From: Kordiimonas sp. SCSIO 12610
GTDB taxonomy: Bacteria; Pseudomonadota; Alphaproteobacteria; Sphingomonadales; Kordiimonadaceae
NCBI RefSeq assembly: GCF_024398015.1
Contig: NZ_CP073747.1
Location: 2,477,001 to 2,541,000 of the forward strand
Reading direction: 5' to 3'
DNA: 64,000 bases
The notes under the pieces are model-generated. The model did no database searches and was not told where the DNA came from. It saw only the letters and a list, made by a program, of their open reading frames with translations. Shown in pieces: positions 1 to 9,088 of the stretch (positions are counted from its first letter, which is position 1; each line of letters begins with the position of its first letter). The translations under genes were made by a program, and so were the position numbers.

Positions 1-1164
1 TACCAAGAAATGTGCGAAATAGTATGCAGTCGCAATAATTCCATAAAGCGGAATGTTACCTTCAGCTTTCTGACCACCCAGCCACATCAGAACAAACATA
101 TCAACGACCAAGAGTGCAAAGAATATTTTGAACAATGGACGGAAATTACCAGAGCGGACCTTGCTTGTGTCCAACCATGGCAGGAAGAACCAAACCAAAA
201 TCGAAGCGAACATCGCAATTACACCAAGTAATTTTGCGTCAATTGGGCCAAGATCAAAAGTGATCGAACGAAGGATTGCATAGAAAGGTAGGAAATACCA
301 TTCAGGAACAATCGAGTCCGGTGTCACAAGTGGATCGGCAGGAATATAGTTGTCCGGGTGACCAAGTGCATTCGGTGCAAAGAACAGGAAGTATGAGAAG
401 AAAATCAAGAATACACCAAGACCAAACGCATCCTTAACTGTGTAGAAAGGATGGAAAGGGATTTGGTCAGCTGTTGATTTCACTTCAACACCGAGTGGGT
501 TACCGGAATCTGAAATTTTCTTCGCCCACAAGTGAAGGATAACAACACCTGCAATCACAAATGGTAATAGATAGTGAAGGCTGAAGAAACGGTTGAGTGT
601 AGGATTATCTACAGAGAAACCACCCCAAAGCAGCGTTACGATAGACTCTCCAACGACAGGAATAGCAGAGAAGAGGTTTGTAATCACTGTGGCGCCCCAG
701 AAAGACATCTGGCCCCACGGTAGTACATATCCCATGAAAGCAGTTGCCATCATAAGCAAGAAGATCACAACGCCCAACATCCACAAGACTTCTCGTGGTG
801 CTTTGTAGGAACCGTAGAACAGGCCGCGGAAAATATGGGTATAGACCACGATAAAGAACATGGATGCACCGTTGGCATGCATGTAACGGATCAACCATCC
901 ATAGTTCACATCACGCATGATGCGTTCAACAGAATCAAACGCCAACATCGTGCTTGCCGTATAGTGCATAGCAAGAACGATACCTGTAATGATTTGGAGA
1001 ACAAGCATGATGCCCGCAAGCGAACCAAAGTTCCACATATAGTTAAGGTTACGCGGGGTCGGTGTTCCTGGCCCCATAACGCTGTTCGCAACGGTAAGGA
1101 TCGGAAGACGTTCCTCAAGCCATGCAAGCGCTTTGTTATTCGGTGTTACCGGTGAAAGTGCCAT
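1..1164 (-). CDS. petB: Cytochrome b of the bc1 complex (3' end outside window)
   Basis: This is the membrane cytochrome b subunit of ubiquinol:cytochrome c reductase, which carries the Qo and Qi sites and hemes bL and bH. The frame is open from the ATG at 1164 to the window edge, giving 388 residues without a stop. Heme ligands are visible as two histidine pairs 14 apart, near H96/H110 and H197/H211. The Qo-site PEWY motif lies near residue 287, and several hydrophobic segments are evident. It starts 12 bases after the Rieske gene on the same strand, the usual fbcF-fbcB order, so cytochrome c1 is expected just outside the window. Bacterial cytochrome b is about 400-440 residues, so only the C-terminus is missing. 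Confidence 0.96.
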   Translation of the reverse strand, partial: MALSPVTPNNKALAWLEERLPILTVANSVMGPGTPTPRNLNYMWNFGSLAGIMLVLQIITGIVLAMHYTASTMLAFDSVERIMRDVNYGWLIRYMHANGASMFFIVVYTHIFRGLFYGSYKAPREVLWMLGVVIFLLMMATAFMGYVLPWGQMSFWGATVITNLFSAIPVVGESIVTLLWGGFSVDNPTLNRFFSLHYLLPFVIAGVVILHLWAKKISDSGNPLGVEVKSTADQIPFHPFYTVKDAFGLGVFLIFFSYFLFFAPNALGHPDNYIPADPLVTPDSIVPEWYFLPFYAILRSITFDLGPIDAKLLGVIAMFASILVWFFLPWLDTSKVRSGNFRPLFKIFFALLVVDMFVLMWLGGQKAEGNIPLYGIIATAYYFAHFLV

Positions 1165-1176
1165 TTGTTGCTCCCC

Positions 1177-1731
1177 TTAACCGATTTTCAATACTGTATC
1201 TGACAGGAACGCATATTCCGGCACAGGTAAATTCTTAGGCGCTGGCCCCTTGCGAATACGTCCCGATGTATCATAGTGCGAACCATGACACGGGCAGAAC
1301 CAACCGCCAAATTCGCCTTTGTCGTCGCCCGATTTCGTGCCAAGCGGTACACACCCTAAATGGGTACATACACCAACGAGAACGAGCCACTGCTCTTTCC
1401 CTTTAGTTACACGCTCTTCGTCAAACTGAACATCTGGCAGGCCAATTTCATCAGCCATACGTGCTTCTTCAATCTCTGTTGGTGTCCGGTGACGGATAAA
1501 CACAGGCTTACCGCGCCATTTCACCAAAATTGATTCCCCCTCTTCCACTGCTGACAGGTCAACCTCTACAGATGCAAGCGCAAGTGTATCAGCAGCCGGG
1601 TTCATTTGGTCGATGAATGGCCAAACCGCTACAGCAGCACCTACAGCGCCCATACCTGTTGCGGCAATATGAAGGAAATCACGCCGAGTGGCGTTATCTT
1701 CATGGTTATTAATTTCTATATCAGTGCTCAT
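1177..1731 (-). CDS. petA: Ubiquinol-cytochrome c reductase Rieske iron-sulfur subunit
   Basis: This is the Rieske [2Fe-2S] subunit of the bc1 complex, passing electrons from quinol to cytochrome c1. The 184-residue protein has a twin-arginine motif (RRDFL, residues 16-20) and a following hydrophobic segment that would stay as the membrane anchor. The cluster ligands sit in two boxes: CTHLGC (C122, H124, C127) and CPCHG (C146, C148, H149). The ATG at 1731 has a clear AAGGAAG ribosome binding site. It is the first gene of the petAB operon and lies 12 bases ahead of cytochrome b. Length and motifs are normal for the family. Confidence 0.97.
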   Translation of the reverse strand: MSTDIEINNHEDNATRRDFLHIAATGMGAVGAAVAVWPFIDQMNPAADTLALASVEVDLSAVEEGESILVKWRGKPVFIRHRTPTEIEEARMADEIGLPDVQFDEERVTKGKEQWLVLVGVCTHLGCVPLGTKSGDDKGEFGGWFCPCHGSHYDTSGRIRKGPAPKNLPVPEYAFLSDTVLKIG

Positions 1732-2057
1732 TTATTCTTCCTTGGCAGGAATATGCTTTAAAAAGGCAAAATTTTAAATTTTACAGGCTGCTATTCTAAA
1801 CCAATAGCGTTCTAAACCTATGCGTCACGTAGCCGCATAAATTCAGAGCGAAATCCTGTATCTCCAGAAGCAATTGCTAAATTACTAACCCCTTAGCCCC
1901 AGAGATTCCAAATTGGTTTAATCCCACGCGTCCAAAGAGGCAAGGATTTATCCACCTGAACCATAAAAAAAAGCTCCAAACAAATGGTTAAAACAAGATT
2001 TTATTGCATGCAGGCTCTTGATTTCATAGGTTCGGGCCAGAATTTTTGGGATATTTT
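1732..2057. other. Divergent intergenic region between petA and trmL
   Basis: No gene is seen in these 326 bases. The region must hold the promoters of the petAB operon (minus) and of trmL (plus). The 9-base sequence TTCTAAACC occurs twice, at 1794-1802 and 1810-1818, a 16-base spacing; this may be a regulator site for petA, but the repeat is short and the reading is speculative. Confidence 0.5.
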
Positions 2058-2528
2058 ATGACTCATGCAATAGATGTGGCCTTGTATCAGCCTGACCAGC
2101 CGCAAAATGCCGGTACAATTTTACGAACAGGCGCGTGTTTAAACATACCTGTTCATATCATTGAACCCTGTGGCTTTCCCTTTTCTGTTAAGGCGTTCAG
2201 GCGCTCAGCTATGGATTACGCCGACCTCGCAACAATTCATCACCATGCAGACTATTCCAGCTTTGAGGCATCAAGCAAACGCGGTAACAGGCGAATTATC
2301 CTCCTGACAACCAAAGCCGACTGTGATTACCTTGATTTTAAGTTTCAAGCAGACGACATTCTTTTGGTTGGCAGCGAGTCATCAGGGGTTCCTGATCACG
2401 TCCATGCAGGCGCAGATGCTCGTATAACCATTCCGATGCGCCCTGAAGCTCGTTCTTTGAACGTTGCCATGTCACTTGCAATGGTTGTTGGTGAAGCAAT
2501 TCGGCAAACAAATAATAACTCAAATTAA
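2058..2528 (+). CDS. trmL: tRNA (cytidine(34)-2'-O)-methyltransferase
   Basis: This SPOUT-fold methyltransferase would 2'-O-methylate the wobble base of tRNA-Leu. The protein is about 156 residues, typical of TrmL. The N-terminus has the family pattern VALYQPDQPQNAGTILRT, and the C-terminal knot region has LLVGSESSGVP and a SLNVAMSLAMV segment, the usual SAM-binding knot of SpoU/TrmL proteins. I chose the ATG at 2058 because the upstream TTG at 2046 adds only four unconserved residues. It is followed after 33 bases by hemF on the same strand and may be cotranscribed. Confidence 0.93.
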   Translation: MTHAIDVALYQPDQPQNAGTILRTGACLNIPVHIIEPCGFPFSVKAFRRSAMDYADLATIHHHADYSSFEASSKRGNRRIILLTTKADCDYLDFKFQADDILLVGSESSGVPDHVHAGADARITIPMRPEARSLNVAMSLAMVVGEAIRQTNNNSN

Positions 2529-2561
2529 TACCTATCACTCATTCAAAACATTGGAACAATA

Positions 2562-3440
2562 ATGACTGACACAGCTGCTATCTCGATACAAAAGGAAAAA
2601 GCCGCACAATGGTTTGAACAGCTTCGTAATGAAATATGCGAAAGCTTTGAGGCTATTGAACGAGATAACAAGGGGCCACTATCATCCCGCTCCCCTGGCG
2701 AATTTGAGCGTAAAACCTGGCAGCGCGAAAACCAGGGAGACGGCGCAGAAGGGGGTGGGGGCACCATGTCCATCATGCGTGGTGGACGTGTATTTGAAAA
2801 AGTTGGCGTGAACATATCAACGGTCCATGGCACCTTTACCGAAGAGTTTGCCAAAAATATTCCAGGTGCAAGCGAAGACCCACGATTTTTCGCTACTGGA
2901 ATTTCCCTGGTTGCCCATATGAACAGCCCTCGGGTGCCAGCCGTTCATATGAATACGCGCTTTATTGTAACTACGAAAAGCTGGTTCGGCGGCGGTGCAG
3001 ATTTAAATGCGCCTCTCCCGAATGAAGAAGACACAGCAGCATTTCACCAAGCTTTAAATGAATGCTGTGATCGTCATGACCCTGATTATTATCCCAAATA
3101 TAAAAAATGGTGCGATGAGTATTTTTATATCAAGCACCGGAACCGCGCGCGAGGCGAAGGCGGAATTTTCTATGACCAATTGAATAGCGGAAATTGGGAA
3201 AAAGACTTCGAATTCACGCAAGATGTCGGAAAGACATTTAATTCGATCTATCCTGCACTTGTTAGAAAGCATATGAATGAAGAATGGAGTGATGCAGAGC
3301 GCGAAACGCTATTGGAGTACCGCGGATATTATGCAGAGTTCAATCTGGTTTATGACCGCGGCACTACGTTTGGCCTAAAAACTGGTGGGAATGTAGACGC
3401 GATTCTTATGTCACTTCCACCTGAAGCAAAGTGGCCATAG
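2562..3440 (+). CDS. hemF: Oxygen-dependent coproporphyrinogen III oxidase
   Basis: This enzyme oxidatively decarboxylates coproporphyrinogen III to protoporphyrinogen IX in heme synthesis. The protein is 292 residues, the normal length. Recognisable family stretches include [20 protein letters not shown] near the N-terminus, [13 protein letters not shown], the VHMNTRF block with its conserved histidine, [11 protein letters not shown], and [11 protein letters not shown] towards the middle. The position near the bc1 genes is consistent with a role in heme supply, but that link is inference. The next gene begins 18 bases after the stop. Confidence 0.97.
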   Translation: MTDTAAISIQKEKAAQWFEQLRNEICESFEAIERDNKGPLSSRSPGEFERKTWQRENQGDGAEGGGGTMSIMRGGRVFEKVGVNISTVHGTFTEEFAKNIPGASEDPRFFATGISLVAHMNSPRVPAVHMNTRFIVTTKSWFGGGADLNAPLPNEEDTAAFHQALNECCDRHDPDYYPKYKKWCDEYFYIKHRNRARGEGGIFYDQLNSGNWEKDFEFTQDVGKTFNSIYPALVRKHMNEEWSDAERETLLEYRGYYAEFNLVYDRGTTFGLKTGGNVDAILMSLPPEAKWP

Positions 3441-3458
3441 GAAGAAACAGGGAAACAC

Positions 3459-3893
3459 GTGGAAGATATCGCCGTATATTGGGCATTATTTCTTAATGCC
3501 TTCATTGCAGCCACTTTGCTCCCTGCGTTTTCAGAACTTGCTTTATCCGCCTTATTAATTGAGGATATTGGCGAGCCTGTTTTCCTTTTACTTGCTGCAA
3601 CAACGGGCAACATACTTGGTTCTGTCGTGAACTGGTTGCTCGGAAAATTCATTATTGTGCAGGATAAAATCCAGACGAAATATGCAACCAAAACCAGTTT
3701 TAAAAAAGCCAAAGGGCTTTTCGAACGTTTTGGTGTCTATAGTTTATTATTCGCTTGGGCACCGATCATTGGAGACCCGCTGACCTTTATTGCCGGTATT
3801 TTTAAAATACGGTTCTTGCCATTCATTATTCTGGTAAGCATTGGCAAATTCATGCGTTACAGCCTCATACTATTAGCTATCAGTTACACATAG
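3459..3893 (+). CDS. YqaA-type small membrane protein (VTT/SNARE-associated family)
   Basis: This is a 144-residue integral membrane protein resembling YqaA, a small branch of the DedA/VTT superfamily. Hydrophobic segments lie near residues 8-30, 38-62 and 95-142. A family-like stretch, LLAATTGNILGSVVNWLLGK, lies in the first half, and FGVYSLLFAWAPIIGDPLT with its charged and proline residues in the second. It starts with GTG and has an AGGAAG-like site upstream. Its role is unknown; DedA relatives act in envelope lipid flipping. It is convergent with the cca gene. Confidence 0.8.
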   Translation: MEDIAVYWALFLNAFIAATLLPAFSELALSALLIEDIGEPVFLLLAATTGNILGSVVNWLLGKFIIVQDKIQTKYATKTSFKKAKGLFERFGVYSLLFAWAPIIGDPLTFIAGIFKIRFLPFIILVSIGKFMRYSLILLAISYT

Positions 3894-3916
3894 GGGCAAC
3901 CCGTATAAAATTGAAC

Positions 3917-5191
3917 TCACGTTTTAACTGTTGCTAATAATTCGTCTTTTAACATCAGGAAATCGCTCTCAACCCAAAGAGCCTCAAGTGCATTCAGCGA
4001 AACACTGATAGCAGGCCCTGGCATCATACCTAGGGCAATCAGGTCACGACCAGAAACAGGAAAAACTGGGATATTCCACGCTGCCAAATCATGAAGCAAG
4101 CTTTGGTCATTCAAAAATGTATCGAATAGCTGCTTACTGTGCGGGATAATTAAACGAAATGCGTGATACCCAAATCGGTAAATCACAGATTTGCATAAAG
4201 CACCAATCGTACTTGCTTGGTCTATTCTTTCTAAGAAATAGCGATGTGCACTACATGCTTTTACCAAAACATCGGTTTGTTTTCTGGATAATTTAAAGGC
4301 CTTACCTAGAGCGTTGAAATTCGCATAATCTACGCCATAAAAACATATGAAACGCGACCATGGTTCCACGCTAATACCCAACAACCGCTCACACGCTATT
4401 AGGGTTTCAAGCCGCCGAAAACAGTCAGTTTGTTTTAGGTCATCACCATTGGGTAAAACATACCCTATGACAGCTGCATCAAACATATGAACGAATATTC
4501 CATATGGGTTTGGAGCATTGCATATCTTCAGAAATTCGTCCCGAACTCGCTCAACAGACAGCCCTTCAATTAACCTGACTTGGTCCCTACACGCCTTTAA
4601 TCCGTCTTGATTGATATCCCTTTGCCCATAAAATGCTGAAAACCTGAAAAACCTCAGGATACGTAGAGCGTCTTCTTGGATTCGGATGTTCGGGTCGCCA
4701 ATAAATTTTACCGCGCCAGTTTTTAAATCCTCAATACCGTTGCAAGGGTCATAGATAACTCCATTTGCGTCGACGTAAATTGCATTAAACGTAAAGTCTC
4801 GTCGCTCGGCATCCAGTTGCCAATTATCTGTAAACGCCACTTTTGCATGTCGACCATCGGTTTCCTTGTCGACACGTAACGTAGTAATTTCGATATCTAA
4901 GTCTTTTGAATGCGCGGTGACAGTTCCATGGCTTATTCCCGTTGGGATAACACTAATGCTAACCTGTTTTAATTTCACGGTAATATTTTCTGGCGCAAGA
5001 GTTGTCGCAGCATCTATATCATGGACACGCCGCCCCAACAGACTATCCCGAACGACACCACCAACAAACCGTATATTTTCAACACCAATTGCTGCAACTA
5101 CACGGCGTAGAAATGGGTCATGCAACCAATCGAAATCCCGCTTTAGGTTCTGATCAATCTTGGCCACCACTTTGCGGCTCCGATTTTTCAT
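3917..5191 (-). CDS. cca: CCA-adding enzyme / poly(A) polymerase family nucleotidyltransferase
   Basis: This class II tRNA nucleotidyltransferase builds or repairs the tRNA 3' CCA end. The N-terminal catalytic domain has GGVVRDSLLGR (from about residue 44) followed by the metal-binding pair DID (D58, D60). Downstream are the RRDFTFNAIYVD block, the EDALRILRFFRF segment and an alpha-helical RNA-binding C-terminus. The ATG at 5191 overlaps the upstream DUF6111 gene by 38 bases. A GTG at 5170, with GGAG seven bases before it, is an equally credible start and shortens the overlap to 17 bases. It is last in the operon DUF1285-nudL-DUF6111-cca. Confidence 0.94.
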   Translation of the reverse strand: MKNRSRKVVAKIDQNLKRDFDWLHDPFLRRVVAAIGVENIRFVGGVVRDSLLGRRVHDIDAATTLAPENITVKLKQVSISVIPTGISHGTVTAHSKDLDIEITTLRVDKETDGRHAKVAFTDNWQLDAERRDFTFNAIYVDANGVIYDPCNGIEDLKTGAVKFIGDPNIRIQEDALRILRFFRFSAFYGQRDINQDGLKACRDQVRLIEGLSVERVRDEFLKICNAPNPYGIFVHMFDAAVIGYVLPNGDDLKQTDCFRRLETLIACERLLGISVEPWSRFICFYGVDYANFNALGKAFKLSRKQTDVLVKACSAHRYFLERIDQASTIGALCKSVIYRFGYHAFRLIIPHSKQLFDTFLNDQSLLHDLAAWNIPVFPVSGRDLIALGMMPGPAISVSLNALEALWVESDFLMLKDELLATVKT

Positions 5192-5516
5192 TCTCTGGGG
5201 TAGAAGGTTGCTCTACATCCTTTTTCCCTAAAGAAGATTCATCTTCAAAATAACCGGGGACCACCTTGCCGTCCTCCACCCGGGCTGGAACATATATCTG
5301 ACCGGGTTTTCCTTGGTCTTCGTCACTAAAATATAAAATGGCACTCACTAAGCCTATCAGGGCCAGCAAGATCGTGAGGATCGTCCGCACATTAGTAAGT
5401 TCGGTATCAGGACTGTGTTCACCATCGGCGTTTTTCCTTGCTCGCAAAAACAGCCAAGTCACTATAACAATAATTGGCGTCAAAAGCAGTAATATGCGTA
5501 TTAAAATCAGTGCCAT
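5154..5516 (-). CDS. DUF6111-like small membrane protein
   Basis: This 120-residue protein has an N-terminal transmembrane helix (residues 3-25), a charged loop, a second helix (about 44-65), and an acidic, proline-rich C-terminal tail after a VPARVEDGKVVPGYF stretch. The layout and position between nudL and cca match the alphaproteobacterial DUF6111 family, whose function is unknown. It starts six bases after the nudL stop and its 3' end overlaps cca, so the four genes are almost certainly one transcript. Confidence 0.75.
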   Translation of the reverse strand: MALILIRILLLLTPIIVIVTWLFLRARKNADGEHSPDTELTNVRTILTILLALIGLVSAILYFSDEDQGKPGQIYVPARVEDGKVVPGYFEDESSLGKKDVEQPSTPENEKSEPQSGGQD

Positions 5517-5522
5517 AATTTT

Positions 5523-6188
5523 TTACCGCCCTCTAACAGCTTCCATAATATCAACCAAATTCACAAGCATTGCAGCCGTAGCGCCCCAAATATAATAGTC
5601 ATTATAGGGTATGCTGTAATAGTGCCTTCTAATCCCTTTCCACATCGCGCTTTCACGTTTGTGGTTTCCTCGGTCCAAAATGAAACTTAACGGAACTTCA
5701 AAAACCTCTTCAACTTCACTGTCTTGCTTGGTTATCGTGAAACCGGGTTTTAATATACCAACGACGGGCGTTACCTTAAAGCCTGTACCCGTATAATATG
5801 TATCAAGTGTTCCCTTTAAAGATATATAATCTTCGGCAATACCAACTTCTTCATACGTTTCACGAAGCGCAGCTGCATTCGCATTGGCATCACTTGCGTC
5901 AATCCTACCGCCCGGGAAACTAACCTGACCAGCATGCTTGTTGAGGGTTTGATTTCGTTTCGTAAGCAAAATGGTTGGTTGTTCATGCATAACAACAGGA
6001 ACTAAAACAGAAGCAGGCTTCACCTCCCCCATTTCTTTTATCGCGTTAACGGCTTCCACGCCTTCTAACGCAGACTGAGTTTTCCCTTCATTTGCCAACA
6101 TAGCATTCAGGTCTGCGTCGCTTCGGACCCCACGTGCAGCAGGATTTTCATTCGCTAAGGCATACTCAATCCAACTCTCAAACATCAT
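5523..6188 (-). CDS. NUDIX hydrolase, CoA pyrophosphatase type
   Basis: This is a 221-residue NUDIX hydrolase of the NudL/YeaB type, predicted to cleave CoA or related nucleotide-diphosphate compounds. The Nudix box spans about residues 93-117, starting PGGRIDASD and ending RETYEEVGI. It has one extra residue and an Asp in place of the first canonical Glu, a variation I recall from NudL proteins. TILLTKRNQTLNKHAGQVSF just before it is the conserved UPF0035-type entry. The start overlaps the DUF1285 stop by four bases (ATGA), which indicates translational coupling. Confidence 0.9.
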   Translation of the reverse strand: MMFESWIEYALANENPAARGVRSDADLNAMLANEGKTQSALEGVEAVNAIKEMGEVKPASVLVPVVMHEQPTILLTKRNQTLNKHAGQVSFPGGRIDASDANANAAALRETYEEVGIAEDYISLKGTLDTYYTGTGFKVTPVVGILKPGFTITKQDSEVEEVFEVPLSFILDRGNHKRESAMWKGIRRHYYSIPYNDYYIWGATAAMLVNLVDIMEAVRGR

Positions 6189-6772
6189 TGCCCCTCAAAC
6201 TCTTCTGCATTTCCCAGATGATATAACCCATTGGCAGTTTCAACGACGAAGGATTTGCCAGCATCCGTATTATCATGCAATTCAGCCATTGAAGCCAACT
6301 GATAAAACACCGATCGTGATATTAAGGCATCTAACCGCCCTCTAATTCGAATATAGGGCCGCGGTTCCCCGTTCAGATTATTTTCAACGACCCAGAGAGG
6401 ATGCTCTGGCCCCGCTATAACTTCGTCACCAACGTTCGTTTTGAAATGAAGATAGCGTCCATCGTCTTCTTCAACGACGTTTAATTCGGTTGCAACAAAC
6501 GGTGCATCATCAACAGTAATACCAATTTTTTCCACTGGCGTTACCAAATAGGTTTTGCCATCTTCATCTTTTCTGAGGACGCTTGCGAACAACCTAACCA
6601 TTTTCTCCCGTCCGATTGGTGTTCCCATATAATACCATGTTCCATCAACCGCGATCCGCATATCGATGTCCCCGCAGAAGTCAGGGTTCCATCGTTCAAC
6701 AGGCGGAAAACTCTGTTTACCGATTTGCTTCACAATCTCTTCAAGCCGCAAATTTGATTTTGTGTTCGTCAC
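6185..6772 (-). CDS. DUF1285 domain-containing protein
   Basis: This 195-residue cytosolic protein has the DUF1285 signature: a WNPDFCGDIDMRI stretch near residue 28, DGTWYYMGTPIGREKMVRLF, then YLVTPVEKIGI and VDDAPFVA. The family has no established biochemical function. It is the first gene of the operon with nudL, DUF6111 and cca. There is no signal peptide or membrane segment. Confidence 0.88.
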   Translation of the reverse strand: MTNTKSNLRLEEIVKQIGKQSFPPVERWNPDFCGDIDMRIAVDGTWYYMGTPIGREKMVRLFASVLRKDEDGKTYLVTPVEKIGITVDDAPFVATELNVVEEDDGRYLHFKTNVGDEVIAGPEHPLWVVENNLNGEPRPYIRIRGRLDALISRSVFYQLASMAELHDNTDAGKSFVVETANGLYHLGNAEEFEGQ

Positions 6773-6887
6773 AGTCTTCTCCTACTCCGTCGAGTATAAG
6801 AACAAGGCCAAAAGCTACAAACCATTTTGTGAATGATAAACGGTTAATTGATAACTTTGTACGGCTTTCAAGCCCCTTGGATGCATT

Positions 6888-7475
6888 CTATCCCACATAC
6901 AATGGTTGTTCGTTATCAGACATTCGGCCATCCATACAATTACCATGAAGCCCATCACTTGCTATTAATCGACCAAGCGAAGGCAAGGAACGAACACTAC
7001 CGTTTTCACGCACAAGCAATCGCTCTGCATCTCGGTTCCCCGGTAAGGAAATATATTTGGGTTTTACTGAACGGAAACCAAACTTACCGTAATACTTGGT
7101 ACAACCAACTAACATGACACGGCTGAAGCTGAGTTCATCCACCTTAGCAAGGGCAGCATCAACAAGCATTTTGCCGTACCCTGTGCCTTGAACATCTGGA
7201 TGTATGGCAAGCGGGCCTAAGAAAAGCGTTTGCTGGTCAGAACCACCTAAAACATCATGAATGACGGCTGGCCAAAATCGAATTGTCCCTAGAACCACGT
7301 TGTTTGAGCGCAATACAAAACTTAGGTCATGTATCGGGTCGATATTTTCTCTTAGGCTATAAGATGACTTGGATTTTCTACCCAGTCCAAAGGTAGTGTC
7401 CAAAAGCATTTCAATTTGTGGAGCATCCAAAACGTGCTCCTGATCTATGATGATCATGTCATTTTTCCATATCAT
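6888..7475 (-). CDS. GNAT family N-acetyltransferase (YhbS-like)
   Basis: This is a GNAT-fold acetyltransferase of about 195 residues. The acetyl-CoA pyrophosphate-binding motif A is visible as LAIHPDVQGTGYGKMLVDAA, followed by the YYGKFGF segment typical of YhbS-like members. The substrate cannot be predicted. The start is uncertain: an upstream GTG at 7484 and an internal ATG at 7457 are also possible. It stands alone, 115 bases from the DUF1285 operon, and a 234-base gap separates it from the signal-synthase gene upstream. Confidence 0.88.
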   Translation of the reverse strand: MIWKNDMIIIDQEHVLDAPQIEMLLDTTFGLGRKSKSSYSLRENIDPIHDLSFVLRSNNVVLGTIRFWPAVIHDVLGGSDQQTLFLGPLAIHPDVQGTGYGKMLVDAALAKVDELSFSRVMLVGCTKYYGKFGFRSVKPKYISLPGNRDAERLLVRENGSVRSLPSLGRLIASDGLHGNCMDGRMSDNEQPLYVG

Positions 7476-7718
7476 GGCACACACGTGCCTTTACAACAAT
7501 AAGTCTAAATTAAATTGATACTTATCGTCGTCGAAGCCTTAGGGCTTGGTTGATATGGGCATGCTTTATCACAGCGTCAGTTACACTTTCATGAAATTGA
7601 AGCGGGAACCTAATCAAACTGGTGCTAAAATGCAATAGAATTATACAACATGATTTTACAACCATGAAATTAGCTATATTTTCTCCCTTTCGATACTACT
7701 GATCCAAAAAATGAGTGT

Positions 7719-8978
7719 CTATTCCGCCGCCTGAAATAAATCAAAGGCACATAAGCGAGGAACACAATCCAGATCCAGCTCATATCTGGCTTTCGCAAAC
7801 ACACCTAAAACCTTATCCAAATCCTGTCGATTGAGATCTGCGTTAATTGTAAACCGAACCAGAGCAGCCCCCTCGGCTGTCGCGGGTGGAGCAAAAACTG
7901 AACCAAATATTCCATTGGATGCTAAATAATCACGCAATATAATTGTATCCGGGTTAGAGCCCGCAATAATTGCAATTATTTGGCTATCGCATTCACCAAC
8001 ATCATAACCCAAGCTTAACAAACCATCGCGGAGATACGCATGATTTTCATGAAGCTTCTCTCTGCGCCATGTTTCACTATTGATAATATCAAGCGTCTTC
8101 TCAAAACCTGCAATTTCATAAGCCAAAACAGATGTACTAAAAATCATCGGAAACGCTTCATAACGGAAAAATTCCATATTTCGCTTTGACCCTGCAACTA
8201 CGCCGCCGCGCGCCGCAATAGCCTTCGAAAGCCCAATAGTTCTGAAATGAATTTTATCTTCAATCCCCATTTCAACGGCGATGCCGCCCCCTAAATTTCC
8301 ATGACATCCAAAGGAATGGGTTTCGTCTAGTATAATTGCACAGGCATAGTCCTCCGCGATCTCTACTAATTTTTCCAACGGGCATATCTTTCCATTGGTG
8401 CTATATAATGCGTCGACAACTATTAAACCCGGTCCATATCGTTTTATTTTCCGGTGTAGGTCATCGATGTTATTATGCCTAAACGGCCTTGCCCTTGCGC
8501 GTGCACACGCGATCCCTTCCCATAACGAAGCATGCGCTTTAATATCAATGTAAACATTGGTACCCTGCTTGGCGAAAGCCTGAATAATACCCGTATTTGC
8601 ATTATACCCTGACATACAAAGAACCGCGTCTTCCGCCCCTAGTATAGAGGCCATTCGCTTTTCGAACGACTTATATACGTCTTCCCGGTCATGGGTAAAA
8701 ACGCGTGACATCGCATCGCCGTGGCCCTGTTCTAGCAATATTTCGGCTTTGGCTGCTGCAATCCGTTTATCAGAAGCGATTGAAAGATAATCATTGGATT
8801 GCATTTTAATGGCGGCTTCATCGCCGTCTACCCTGATATCACCCAACACGATATGAGAGTGGTGCTGGTCTTTATCAAGCAGAAAACCTGTATCGACGAT
8901 CTCCTTCACAAATGCTGGATTTTCAGGAGATTTACAATTTCGACTAACATGATTACAATTCGCTTTATGTTGCTGCAT
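7719..8978 (-). CDS. CqsA/LqsA-type alpha-hydroxyketone autoinducer synthase
   Basis: This PLP-dependent alpha-oxoamine synthase most resembles the quorum-sensing synthases CqsA (Vibrio CAI-1) and LqsA (Legionella LAI-1), which join an acyl-CoA to an amino acid or SAM-derived amine to make an alpha-hydroxyketone precursor. Supporting motifs are MQSNDYLSIA, SGYNANTGIIQ, VYIDIKAHASLWEG (close to CqsA and unlike KBL, BioF or HemA), DETHSFGCHG with the PLP aspartate near residue 218, and the Schiff-base lysine in GLSKA near residue 252. The ATG at 8978 has AAGGG six bases upstream; the ATG at 8993 is the alternative. It is divergent from a matching sensor kinase 110 bases away. An ALAS or KBL role is possible but less likely, given that neighbour. 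Confidence 0.88.
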   Translation of the reverse strand: MQQHKANCNHVSRNCKSPENPAFVKEIVDTGFLLDKDQHHSHIVLGDIRVDGDEAAIKMQSNDYLSIASDKRIAAAKAEILLEQGHGDAMSRVFTHDREDVYKSFEKRMASILGAEDAVLCMSGYNANTGIIQAFAKQGTNVYIDIKAHASLWEGIACARARARPFRHNNIDDLHRKIKRYGPGLIVVDALYSTNGKICPLEKLVEIAEDYACAIILDETHSFGCHGNLGGGIAVEMGIEDKIHFRTIGLSKAIAARGGVVAGSKRNMEFFRYEAFPMIFSTSVLAYEIAGFEKTLDIINSETWRREKLHENHAYLRDGLLSLGYDVGECDSQIIAIIAGSNPDTIILRDYLASNGIFGSVFAPPATAEGAALVRFTINADLNRQDLDKVLGVFAKARYELDLDCVPRLCAFDLFQAAE

Positions 8979-9088
8979 TTCGAACCCTTTCATCAGCTGG
9001 CGGTGACTTTCGGAAAGATCAGTATAGTACTAATTTGCTGAAACTAGAATATAGAGTTATCATGTAAGCAGTATTTAGTGAGAAAGAC
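8979..9088. promoter_or_regulatory. Divergent promoter region of the signal synthase and sensor kinase
   Basis: This short AT-rich spacer must drive both the synthase (minus) and the kinase/regulator pair (plus). A palindrome TAGTACTA lies at 9025-9032. A GAGAAAG site directly precedes the kinase ATG. No luxbox-like or other known operator is recognised. Confidence 0.5.

Noticed and set aside
7719-8978. Synthase as a plain 5-aminolevulinate synthase (hemA) or KBL
   Set aside because: The YIDIKAHASLWEG and SNDYLSIA motifs fit CqsA better, and the adjacent gene is a CqsS/LqsS-like kinase. It remains a formal alternative.
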